Positions 16,686 to 24,112 of a DNA stretch of 30,137 nucleotides are shown here, piece after piece; position 1 is the first letter of the stretch; each line of letters starts with the position of its first letter. The stretch is from NCBI GenBank assembly GCA_910587035.1, contig CAJUMQ010000026.1:1-30137 (forward strand), read 5' to 3'. The notes below the pieces were generated by a model. That model was not told where the DNA came from and ran no database searches. It saw only the letters and a list, made by a program, of their open reading frames with translations. Source of the stretch: an uncultured Desulfovibrio sp. Its GTDB lineage: Bacteria > Desulfobacterota > Desulfovibrionia > Desulfovibrionales > Desulfovibrionaceae. Position numbers and translations under genes: made by a program.

Positions 16686-17294
16686 TCAAGGCCTTATTTT
16701 TTCAGCTTCATTCAACAGTTTTTCAAAGACCTGCCGCTGGGCATAAATGGCCTCAAGCGCGGCATCAATATCATCAAAGCAGTCTTGAGGATTTTTTAAG
16801 TTGTCTGCCAAACAGCTTAAATTGATTTTAACCGTTTTGATTATGGCCGTTCCGGCATTGTTCAATATAAAGCCATTGTCCTGCAGGGCAGGATTGGCAA
16901 TGAAAAAATTCTGTAAAAACGATTTCCATTCCCTCTTGCTTATTCCTTTTGCGCTCCAATCGTACCATAGAAACAAGCCACCTTTGGTGCCGGGTACAAG
17001 ACCCCCCAGTACAGAAAGCCATGATCTGTCACAGCCGTCTCCCTCGCAATCAAGCCAGAATTTGGCTTGCGGAGAATCATCCTCCGTTTTTGCCCAGCCG
17101 GAAGCCCAAAAGAAATGGTCCCCGTCGCGGGTTTCAGCTATATTAAAATATCCCCGTTTTTGAAGCTGATTTCTTATGGAGTCCCAGATGTTTTTTACCA
17201 GCTCCTCTTCAAGGGAGTACAGGACGGCCTCAGCTTCTTCAACAAGAATCACATTTTCAAGAACAAGTTTGCAAATATCAGAACTGTACTGCAT
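16686..17294 (-). CDS. C-terminal half of split PD-(D/E)XK nuclease protein
   Basis: A 202-residue acidic protein with EELVKNIWDSIRNQLQKRGY, an aromatic-rich core (HFFWASGWAKTEDD, FWLDCEGDGC, GGLFLWYDW) and a helical tail. It lies 36 nt after the TAA of the nuclease-domain gene, in the same reading frame, and the 12 codons between them contain no further stop. This arrangement and the order resemble the C-terminal part of full-length PDDEXK_4-type (PF14281) proteins, so one ancestral gene was probably split by a nonsense codon. Independent translation from the ATG at 17294 (CAGG upstream) remains possible. Confidence 0.75.
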   Translation of the reverse strand: MQYSSDICKLVLENVILVEEAEAVLYSLEEELVKNIWDSIRNQLQKRGYFNIAETRDGDHFFWASGWAKTEDDSPQAKFWLDCEGDGCDRSWLSVLGGLVPGTKGGLFLWYDWSAKGISKREWKSFLQNFFIANPALQDNGFILNNAGTAIIKTVKINLSCLADNLKNPQDCFDDIDAALEAIYAQRQVFEKLLNEAEKIRP

Positions 17295-17330
17295 GGCAAC
17301 CTGCCTATTATTTATAAAAGAAGGAGATTT

Positions 17331-18026
17331 TTAGAATTTGCGGATAAAATCCGCATATTGCTGCAATATGCCAGTCACAAGTGTGGCATTATTCTGCAAT
17401 TTTTCAGCTGCCAGACGCTCAAGGACATCGGCGCACTCACCCCAGCGAATAAAATGGGCCTTTCCAAATTCCGGCGGCGTATGGGGAGAAATAAAAACAA
17501 GGGCTTTTTCCAATCCAGGGTTTGCATTGCGTAATTTTTCAAAATAACGCTCTGTTTGACTCCCATGTTCATAGGAATCGATCTTGACTTCAATATAAAG
17601 AATAAAGGCGTTTCCGTCACAAACAATGTCAACCCTGTTTGCATTGTCGGCATTGGGGCAAAATTCTGTCTGCACTGCATAGCCTTGTGTCAGGGCTTTT
17701 GCGGAAATTATTGGCGCGCCTTCGCATTGACCGAGCATTGCTTCCAGAAAACCCCTGCCAAGACCATGGCTTCCATTTTCATCAAGCAGCCATGCAAGCA
17801 CGGCGCAGTTACGCAGCTCGTCACGTCCAAGACTGCAAATTTCAAAAACATTCAGCTGGCCGCCGAATTCATGAAAATCATGCATCCTGTCCGCAAAGCT
17901 TTTAAAAAATTGTTCTAGGGCATGGGAATCTGGATGCGCTTCTGCCTTGCGGTCGCTGTCTCCATTTCTGAAGCAATTAAATTTTTTAAGAAATGCGGAA
18001 AGCTCATCACATGAAAGCTGATTCAT
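17331..18026 (-). CDS. PD-(D/E)XK nuclease domain protein (PF14281-like), N-terminal half
   Basis: About 231 residues. The N-terminal block RDELRNCAVLAWLLDENGSHGLG is typical of the PDDEXK_4 family, where it precedes the nuclease core. The core shows RVDIV (Asp133) and YIEVK (Glu146, Lys148), i.e. the D...ExK metal-binding triad, followed by the conserved Q in SQTERYFEKL. A DNA-cleaving role is expected. The start at 18026 follows GGAAAC; 18038 and 18083 are alternative in-frame ATGs, the last lying inside a repeat. It ends with TAA at 17331-17333, in frame with the following ORF. Confidence 0.85.
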   Translation of the reverse strand: MNQLSCDELSAFLKKFNCFRNGDSDRKAEAHPDSHALEQFFKSFADRMHDFHEFGGQLNVFEICSLGRDELRNCAVLAWLLDENGSHGLGRGFLEAMLGQCEGAPIISAKALTQGYAVQTEFCPNADNANRVDIVCDGNAFILYIEVKIDSYEHGSQTERYFEKLRNANPGLEKALVFISPHTPPEFGKAHFIRWGECADVLERLAAEKLQNNATLVTGILQQYADFIRKF

Positions 18027-18080
18027 GACTGTTTCCATATTGCTTGCCAAAGATATGTCGGGAACCGCAGCGGCTCCCAA

Positions 18081-18183
18081 CATATCGCATGCAGCAGTTG
18101 AAATTGTCCCAATTCCAACCTCTGGGCGTTATAATTCCCAGCAAAATCCGGTTTTGCTGCTCGTCACTGGCCCAGAAGCATGA
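18081..18183 (+). repeat. Double-hairpin repeat, copy A
   Basis: Related to 22413-22516 over its whole ~103-bp length in the same orientation. Shared blocks include CATAT-GCAT, CAGTTGAAATTGTCCCAATT, CAGCAA..CCGGTTTTGCTG and a final GCATGA. Hairpin 1 is 18097-18106 with 18110-18119 (one mismatch); hairpin 2 is 18139-18146 with 18152-18159. It occupies the gap between the KAP and nuclease genes, where a simple operon would have little spacing. Confidence 0.75.
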
Positions 18184-18187
18184 CTTC

Positions 18188-20458
18188 CTACTGGGGCTCA
18201 CGGGCAATGGCATCCATGGCCGCTTCTGATTTCGCAAAAGCTTCGGCGCATTTTTTGCAAAATTCCAATGCCTGTTTTTCTTCATTCCCGTCAAGGGCGA
18301 AAGAAAAACCTGGCTGATCAAAATTCTCTGCAGTCAGATTCGCCAAAGCCGCGGGGAAATATACATATCCACAATAATCCTCGCTCCAGCCAATATCTTC
18401 ATTCACATCAATTTCCGCGCTCTTTTCAAGCTCATTTTTCCATGTCTTATGGAAAGCGCCAACTTTTTTATCAGTCGTGTAATTGTCATTGCTTGTCTGG
18501 GTAAAACCAAAATACAACCTGTTGCCAAAAAGTTCCTCCGCTTCCAGTGTAATGGTGTATCCTTCACGCCAATCTTCTTTCTGCACGCTCAGAATATACC
18601 AGCCGGGGTACAATGCGGCCCCATAAACTCCCCTTTCATAAATCCAGCCTTTATCTTCGGGCAATATGGATTTGAAAATATCCTCAACCCTGCCGATAAA
18701 TTTATCAATATTATTCACAACCGTCACTTTGAAAGCATAAAATTTTTGCATCGCCGGCAAAATCGCAGCGCTCCATTCATCCACAACATTTTTTACCTGC
18801 TCATAACGCTCAAGGGATGCCTGCCTGTCCTTTTTTGAGATGGGCGTCTGCCACGGAATGCAGGGCAGGATCAGGAATTTGTAGGCCGATACTCTTTTTG
18901 CCGTCATTTTTGCCGGCATATTTACGCCAGCGCTTGCCAGCCAGTCTTTAAAGCAGTTTTTGAGATCTCCGCTTTCCTCACAATAAAAATATATGTTGAT
19001 GCCGGCCTCATCTATTTCAAAATTAAATGCAATTGCAAATCCAAAAGCGGCGGGAATGGAAAGGACTGTCGGTTCGTCTTCTTTAGTGGCCGCCTGTAGC
19101 TGAAGCAGGTCAAAATAGGTTTTGAACTGTTCATTTAATGCCGTGGGCAATTGCGCAAAATTATTAACCAGCAGGGGGTCAAAAGTATTTTGTATATTTT
19201 CGGATGCCATCACTGGTTGCTGTCCTCCAGAAGCTGTAAGGCCTGATTTATGCAAAACTTCGCAGAATTGCTCCCAGCTATTTTCACCCATGTCTGTCAG
19301 GGATTCATTTAATGTCTTGAAAAATTTAATCAGTCTTTTTTGCAGATCCTCCTTTTTGCCCGGAGCTCTGTCCAGGGCGTCTGAAAATCTCGAAAGCAGC
19401 GCATCGTCCTTCATTGCAGACAGGTTTTGCTGGTTCCCTTCAATCAGCATTTGCCCATAAACGGTTTCAAATGCCATCTGCAAGCAAAGCGAGGCAAAAA
19501 GAAGCAGGCGGAATTGAGGAGTGATCTCCACTGCCGGCTCTTCATGTTTTGCCACTATTTCCAGAAGATAGAGGATATTGGCCATCCTCTTGAGGGTTCT
19601 TGGATTGGTGCCAACCGATGCATTGGCCAGCTTTTTGTAGGCGCCGACTTCTTTTTCGGAGATGTCCAGCAGATTTTGCAGATACTTGTCTATGGTGTAG
19701 TTTGCCACTGGCAGATTGAAAGGCAGCTGTATAATCTTGTCAAAGAAACTTCTGCCTTTTATTTCATCCATGTCGGCGCCGTACTTCTGGCGCACGCCCC
19801 GGCTGACCACGCCATAATCGACGGCCAGAACAAACACGCAGCCGCTGATATCAAGAAAAATCTTGATAACTTCCAGAAGCTCTACGGCTTTTCCCGGCTC
19901 CATGCGATCCAGATCATCCACAAAAACCATCAGACGGTCCTTTCTGGTTTTGGCAAGTCTTTTATGGATGATGTCCTTAAACTTGTCTTTAAGCTGTTTT
20001 AATTGGGCAGCCTGATTAACCACATCCCCACCAAACACACTTTCAATAACTTTACCGGCGCCAGCCATTCCAGAAGCAAGTTCCGCCAGAGCTCCGAGGG
20101 CGTTTTTGGCCCTTTTCGTAGCACCTGAAAAGAACTCCAACACCCCATTTTTATCTTCATCGCCAACCAGTTCCAGAAGTTCTGTCAAAAGAGCCAGCGG
20201 CACATCATCCTGCATTTGAAATTGCGAAAACTGCCATGTATTAAACCACACGCAATCGCATTTGTTTTTAATTTCCTTATCCTTTTTAAGCATCATCATC
20301 ATGCTGGTTTTGCCGGTGCCCCAATCCCCCTGGATTGCGATGGTCATGGGTGTCTGACAATTTAAAATAAATTCGCACAGGGCTTTCATTTCTTTTGTAA
20401 CGCCCAGCTTGTCGCTGTCTGCGTCGTCATGGGGCACATCGATAAATCCGGTTTTCAT
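18188..20458 (-). CDS. KAP-family P-loop NTPase
   Basis: A 756-residue protein. Walker A is GDWGTGKT at 44-51, the KAP-typical WFNTWQFSQ follows at about 71-79, and Walker B is VFVDDLDR at 178-185. The later signature FVLAVDYGVVSRGVRQKYG plus GRSFFDKIIQLPFNLP confirms the KAP family (PF07693). The Gly/Ala-rich stretch at about 110-145 may be the membrane-associated insertion known in this family. The C-terminal ~300 residues are an unrecognised extension. The ATG has GGAGGATGGC upstream. KAP NTPases include PifA of F plasmid, which excludes phage T7. Here it lies between a WYL regulator and a nuclease, suggesting a phage-sensing or effector-gating ATPase. Confidence 0.93.
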   Translation of the reverse strand: MKTGFIDVPHDDADSDKLGVTKEMKALCEFILNCQTPMTIAIQGDWGTGKTSMMMMLKKDKEIKNKCDCVWFNTWQFSQFQMQDDVPLALLTELLELVGDEDKNGVLEFFSGATKRAKNALGALAELASGMAGAGKVIESVFGGDVVNQAAQLKQLKDKFKDIIHKRLAKTRKDRLMVFVDDLDRMEPGKAVELLEVIKIFLDISGCVFVLAVDYGVVSRGVRQKYGADMDEIKGRSFFDKIIQLPFNLPVANYTIDKYLQNLLDISEKEVGAYKKLANASVGTNPRTLKRMANILYLLEIVAKHEEPAVEITPQFRLLLFASLCLQMAFETVYGQMLIEGNQQNLSAMKDDALLSRFSDALDRAPGKKEDLQKRLIKFFKTLNESLTDMGENSWEQFCEVLHKSGLTASGGQQPVMASENIQNTFDPLLVNNFAQLPTALNEQFKTYFDLLQLQAATKEDEPTVLSIPAAFGFAIAFNFEIDEAGINIYFYCEESGDLKNCFKDWLASAGVNMPAKMTAKRVSAYKFLILPCIPWQTPISKKDRQASLERYEQVKNVVDEWSAAILPAMQKFYAFKVTVVNNIDKFIGRVEDIFKSILPEDKGWIYERGVYGAALYPGWYILSVQKEDWREGYTITLEAEELFGNRLYFGFTQTSNDNYTTDKKVGAFHKTWKNELEKSAEIDVNEDIGWSEDYCGYVYFPAALANLTAENFDQPGFSFALDGNEEKQALEFCKKCAEAFAKSEAAMDAIAREPQ

Positions 20459-20529
20459 GCCATCCTCCTTGAAATAATGGATAATGAAATTTGTCTATGG
20501 AATTTCCCGGTTTTTTAGGGTGGCTACAT

Positions 20530-21168
20530 CTAACGCGAGCCAAGTCTTCTGCCGCAGGCAGATTCCAGAGCCGCGATGCATTCGTCACGTTTTTGCTTGT
20601 TCCGCCATGTTATTTTTCTTGTGCCAAAATCGCCATGTACAAAAGCTGTTTTACCGCTTTCCCGAGTGATTTTTTTTATACCAGCCAATGCAAGCTGTTC
20701 CATGGTAAACATTGATGTAATTATTTTTAGCTGAAATATGTTTTCAAAAAAAGTGTTTTTATTCCAGTCTGTTGGAATGACAAAATAACCCCTGTCCTTA
20801 AAAATTAATAATCCGGCTTGTGTAGTGCCCAGCCTTGCGGAAAGCAGAATAAAGGGAAACAGGACAGTTATTGCAAGCATAACCAGAAAAATCATAATAT
20901 CTACAGATGTAATGGCGATATGATTTCCCCTTGCGCCAGACCAAAAATTAATAAACAGAAAACAAAATAGCCCTAGCACAAGAATCGCAGGCAGGAATCT
21001 AAAGAAGTTCCAGGTGTCTGTAACGCGCGCTGAAGCCTGGGAAAAATCATATTTCCTGTTATAATATTGATAAATGCATATGGTATTTATCAAAAATATA
21101 CTTAATATTATCAGGCCCAATAATCCAAATAGATAGTAAAAGCTGTCATCTTTTTGTTTTTTTGCCAT
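20530..21168 (-). CDS. Small membrane protein between WYL regulator and KAP NTPase
   Basis: About 212 residues with no recognised family. Three hydrophobic segments are clear: YYLFGLLGLIILSIFLINTI, FFRFLPAILVLGLFCFLFI and VDIMIFLVMLAITVLFPFIL. They are followed by a soluble ~95-residue C-terminal domain that resembles a compact PH-like or beta-rich module (IFKDRGYFVIPTDW, GKTAFVHGDFGTRKITW); that comparison is tentative. The ATG at 21168 follows AGGTG. It is 71 nt upstream of the KAP gene and 41 nt downstream of the regulator gene, so probably an obligate partner of the KAP protein at the inner membrane. Confidence 0.82.
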   Translation of the reverse strand: MAKKQKDDSFYYLFGLLGLIILSIFLINTICIYQYYNRKYDFSQASARVTDTWNFFRFLPAILVLGLFCFLFINFWSGARGNHIAITSVDIMIFLVMLAITVLFPFILLSARLGTTQAGLLIFKDRGYFVIPTDWNKNTFFENIFQLKIITSMFTMEQLALAGIKKITRESGKTAFVHGDFGTRKITWRNKQKRDECIAALESACGRRLGSR

Positions 21169-21209
21169 GTCTTTCACCTGCCGGATCGATAATAGGATTT
21201 TAGAATAGA

Positions 21210-22205
21210 TCAGCGATTATAATTTGCCAGGGCATTGCGCAAATTTTTTCGCACTATTTTGGCAAACCATTCAGGCTCCAACACAATTGCCTTGTCACCA
21301 AATCCCAGCACCCAGGCCAGTCCTTCAGTGGCATTATTTATCATTAAGGTAAGCAGCAAAAAACCATCCACCTCCCGCTCCAGTTTTTGTCCTTCACTCC
21401 ATATTCTTTCTGAAATATATTCAGACACATCGCTTGCAAACCTGATTTTCGCCCTGAAGGGCTCATCTTTGACTATTCCAAAAAATCTATTGGGGTCATC
21501 ATGAATGTCCGGCAGGGCGGAGGATGAAATTTCAGTGAGTGTGCAACTTTTAAAACGCTGAAGCGCAAGCAGAAGGCTATCATCATATTTTCTTTGCGAG
21601 GAGTTTTCATTTTCCAGCAGCCAACACTCCACATAGATTGTTTCATGGTAGGCAAGCAGCCTTTTGGGAGCGATCCAGTGCTCACGCGGCTCCGAATTTT
21701 GTGGGGCTTTGTACATTGCTCTGCAGATCAATTTTTTTTTGATGGCCTGTTCAAGAGTGGCGAAAATATGCCTGAAAGGCCCATAATCAATCCGGCCTTT
21801 TGTCAGACTTCCAGCTGGAACCTGGGATGCGCTATTTGTCTTGCAATGAAGAGAGGCAATGGTCGCCGCTGTTTCAGCGCGCAAATTGTCCGGCAAGAGG
21901 TGAAGCATAAAATCACGGCAAAGAGCGAGCTGCCCTATTGCCTCCGGGTTCAGGGAAAAGTTTGTTTCCGCGTTTCGTTCAAGGCGATAGATGGATTCGC
22001 GCCCTTTTTTTTCACGAACCAAAATACCTATTTTAGCCTGCTCCAGCTGGCGCAGCAGGCGCAAAACGGTGGCTTTTGACGCATTCAGGCAGCTGGATGA
22101 GCTTAACTCGTTCAGACTGAACGCGCGATTGTTAAAAAGCAAAATAGTAAACAGTAAAAGTAATTTTCCGGAAGATGTGGTGTCGCTATCCCATTTTTTT
22201 GCCAT
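21210..22205 (-). CDS. HTH and WYL-domain transcriptional regulator
   Basis: About 331 residues. A winged HTH at the N-terminus (FSLNELSSSSCLNASKATVL, RLLRQLEQAKIG) is followed by a WYL domain (HWIAPKRLLAYHETIYVECW and LLEN, then RFKSCTLTEI) and a WCX-type C-terminal domain (PFRAKIRFASDVSEYI, then LGFGDKAIVLEPEWF). WYL regulators such as BrxR and CapW control phage-defence operons by repressing them until a ligand binds. Here it is the first gene of the operon, with a candidate promoter and palindrome just upstream. The ATG at 22205 was chosen; a TTG one codon earlier is possible. Confidence 0.9.
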   Translation of the reverse strand: MAKKWDSDTTSSGKLLLLFTILLFNNRAFSLNELSSSSCLNASKATVLRLLRQLEQAKIGILVREKKGRESIYRLERNAETNFSLNPEAIGQLALCRDFMLHLLPDNLRAETAATIASLHCKTNSASQVPAGSLTKGRIDYGPFRHIFATLEQAIKKKLICRAMYKAPQNSEPREHWIAPKRLLAYHETIYVECWLLENENSSQRKYDDSLLLALQRFKSCTLTEISSSALPDIHDDPNRFFGIVKDEPFRAKIRFASDVSEYISERIWSEGQKLEREVDGFLLLTLMINNATEGLAWVLGFGDKAIVLEPEWFAKIVRKNLRNALANYNR

Positions 22206-22230
22206 CAAGCTGACCTGATTTTATTGAAGA

Positions 22231-22266
22231 CTTAATATTTTTAAGCATATCATGGTCTCATTTCAA
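22231..22266 (-). promoter_or_regulatory. Candidate promoter and palindromic operator of the WYL/KAP operon
   Basis: On the minus strand TTGAAA (22261-22266) and TAAAAA (22238-22243) are separated by 17 bp, giving a likely sigma-70 promoter with a short leader before the ATG at 22205. The palindrome CTTAA-N5-TTAAG (22231-22245) covers the -10 box and start site, a position suited to autorepression by the WYL protein. Pattern-based inference. Confidence 0.45.
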
Positions 22267-22412
22267 AATTTAGTAGTAGTGCAATTTTAATGAAATAAAA
22301 AATTAAGTTAATATTTTCAAAGTGTTATACGCATGGAAGTCCTTAACAGTAAAAAAAATTGGTGGATCGCATGCATCAGGCATGTTTCTTTTGGTTTCAC
22401 CGCGCTTGTAAT

Positions 22413-22516
22413 CATATGGCATATATCAGTTGAAATTGTCCCAATTTCAACCCTACGCCCTGGCGCTTCACAGCAAGCCGGTTTTGCTGTGAAGCATTGT
22501 CCGCCCCTCCGCATGA
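22413..22516 (+). repeat. Double-hairpin repeat, copy B
   Basis: Partner of 18081-18183 in direct orientation and nearly the same length. Hairpin 1 is a perfect 10-bp stem (22429-22438 with 22442-22451) with a 3-base loop. Hairpin 2 is a perfect 12-bp stem (22465-22476 with 22484-22495). It lies between the WYL promoter and the hsdR remnant. The surrounding interval 22267-22600 has no coding region I can support. Confidence 0.75.
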
Positions 22517-22599
22517 ACACCTCACGGTCTGTAGGTATTGAAATTTTAGATATTTAATAGAATTCCACCACCAACTTTTAAACCTCCCTATGAGGCTTA

Positions 22600-23276
22600 A
22601 AAATGGGCAGGATAATCAGAAGCCGGAGGACTACCTTAAAGCCTTTAGCGAATTTGTGAAGAATAACACTGATCAGATTGAAGCCATCAATATAATCAGC
22701 GGGCGCCCCAAGGATTTGACTCGCGCCGATTTAAAAGCCCTGCTGCTTGCCCTGAAACAGAAAGGCTTTACCACGGAGCAGCTTAATGGGGCAATTTCCC
22801 AGACCACAAACAGGGATATGGCGGCAGATATAATCGGGATTATCCGTTGTTATGCGCTATTGTCGCGTCAAGCGACAATAGTCGCAAACCCGATCAGGGA
22901 TTGCGCGCCGCCAGCGGCGGCGTGAGCAAAGCAAAAACCACGTTTTTTGCTTTGCGATCTTCATGTTTTTACGACAGTAAAAACATGACATCTCACTAGG
23001 TGTGCCGCTCATGGACAAGGACGAGCGGATCAGGGCTGCCATCAGGAAATTAAAGAAGGCCAATAATTTCAGCAAAGCCCAGGAAAACTGGATCAACCGT
23101 TTCGAAAAAGCGCTTATGAACGAGCCCATATTGAACATCAATATTATTGATGAAATCCCCATGTTCAGGGAAATGGCGGAAGCCGGAGACTGGACAGGAT
23201 TTTTGACAACAGGCTTGCCGATATTATTGATGAGCTGAGTACCTATCTTTATGAAAACGCGGGGGCAGCCGCATGA
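22600..23276 (+). pseudogene. hsdR: 3' remnant of type I restriction gene hsdR
   Basis: Plus-strand coding traces of the EcoEI-type HsdR C-terminal domain: EDYLKAFSEFVKNNTDQIEA and LTRADLKALLLALKQKGF, up to IIRCYAL at 22859, then GVPLMDKDERIRAAIRKLKK from 22999 onward. A 139-bp insertion separates the two parts. Near the end, a T-run at 23200-23204 has the wrong length and shifts the frame from GDWTGF to NRLADIIDELSTYLYENAG. The stop TGA at 23274-23276 overlaps the hsdM start as ATGA, the intact-operon junction. The 5' two thirds of the gene are missing. Confidence 0.85.
22860..22998 (+). mobile_element. ~139-bp non-autonomous multi-hairpin element inserted in hsdR
   Basis: The hsdR reading resumes exactly if 22860-22998 is removed. 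CTA occurs at both edges (22857-22859 and 22996-22998), so either it is a 3-bp target duplication or the element inserts next to CTA. Four hairpins follow in series: 22857-22866/22872-22881 (10 bp), 22906-22912/22916-22922 (7 bp), 22926-22937/22944-22955 (12 bp) and 22961-22972/22977-22988 (12 bp). GTGAG (22922-22926) and CTCAC (22992-22996) can close the last two. No long terminal inverted repeats are seen. Another copy begins at the window edge (1-50). Confidence 0.8.
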
Positions 23277-23351
23277 CCACAAGGGAAATTGTCGCCAAAC
23301 TCTGAAATCTGTGCAATGTGCTGCGTGATGACGGCATAACCTATCATCAGA
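23273..23351 (+). pseudogene. hsdM: 5' remnant of type I modification gene hsdM
   Basis: Only the first ~26 codons remain: MTTREIVAKL, a TGA at 23303-23305 where the family has Trp, then NLCNVLRDDGITYHQ. These are the typical N-terminal residues of HsdM. After YHQ the similarity stops and the sequence passes into a HAD-hydrolase fragment, so the rest of hsdM and any hsdS are gone. Confidence 0.8.
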
Positions 23352-23352
23352 A

Positions 23353-23685
23353 GGTGTAGGTCATCGAGATGGAGTAGATGTTAATACAAAATTAGATCCT
23401 GAATTAAGAATGGTTCCATTCTCATATATGATATATATTGCTGATGGACCAAACGATATTCCAGCATTTTCATTAATTAATAGAATGGGAGGACATACAT
23501 TTGCAGTATATAAGAAAAATGATATTAAATCTTTCCAGCAGGCAGAGCTACTTAGGGAAGATGGAAGAGTAAATATGTATGCCGAAGCAAGCTATACCCA
23601 AGATTATTTAGCATATTTATGTATGTATTATAAAATTAAAAAGATTGCAGATAGAATTGTGAATGCTGGAAAAGAAAACTTGTAA
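23353..23685 (+). pseudogene. 3' fragment of a HAD-superfamily hydrolase gene
   Basis: The last ~110 codons of a HAD-family phosphatase-like protein: GVDVNTKLDPELRMVPFSY, then MIYIADGPNDIPAFSLI (the motif IV region with acidic residues), GGHTFAVYKK, LREDGRVNMYAEASYT and a helical tail ending in IADRIVNAG. The reading frame is open only from about 23332 and has no proper start or N-terminal nucleophile motif. The DNA is visibly AT-rich, unlike the hsd remnant it is fused to, suggesting a different donor. Confidence 0.78.
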
Positions 23686-24112
23686 AATATCTTTCTCCAG
23701 CACCTACACACCTTATCTAAACTTCAACATTTATATTCTTTGTTAAGTTGAAGAATTTTATTGAACTCCATAAGGGGTTATAGAAAAAATGATATTCGGC
23801 AACATTAATGCTAATTATTAATCTCTGCAAAGAATTCCCCATCACGCCACTGGTTAGCAATAGGTTATCGCAACTTAAACGAACACGGGCTGGATTTTAC
23901 TCCAACCCTTTGATTTCATTTGCCTCAAGGGGATAAAATATTTTTTGCAATATATTGATTTTGATTGATAAATTTTTGAAGTTTAAATTTCTACCCTCAA
24001 ATATACCCACAAAATTGAAATATTTCAAAATACCTAGCTGGTCTTTGTTGGACAATGGTTTAAAAATAATTTTTCTTCACTCGTATTTTGTTATTGAAGC
24101 TAAAATTAAATT
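23686..24112. other. AT-rich intergenic region, no gene seen
   Basis: About 430 bp between the HAD fragment and the DUF2806 gene. I see no coding region, only small inverted repeats such as CTTCAAC with GTTGAAG near 23720-23755, and AT-rich stretches. No convincing terminator for the minus-strand gene ending at 24113 was found. Confidence 0.6.

Noticed and set aside
18184..18200. Third copy of the mod-leader element end (shares CCTACTGGG)
   Set aside because: Only about nine bases match and they include the end of the KAP coding sequence; chance is likely.
22317..22557. Small ORFs on both strands between the WYL gene and hsdR
   Set aside because: They run through the hairpin repeat, have no ribosome site and no recognisable protein.
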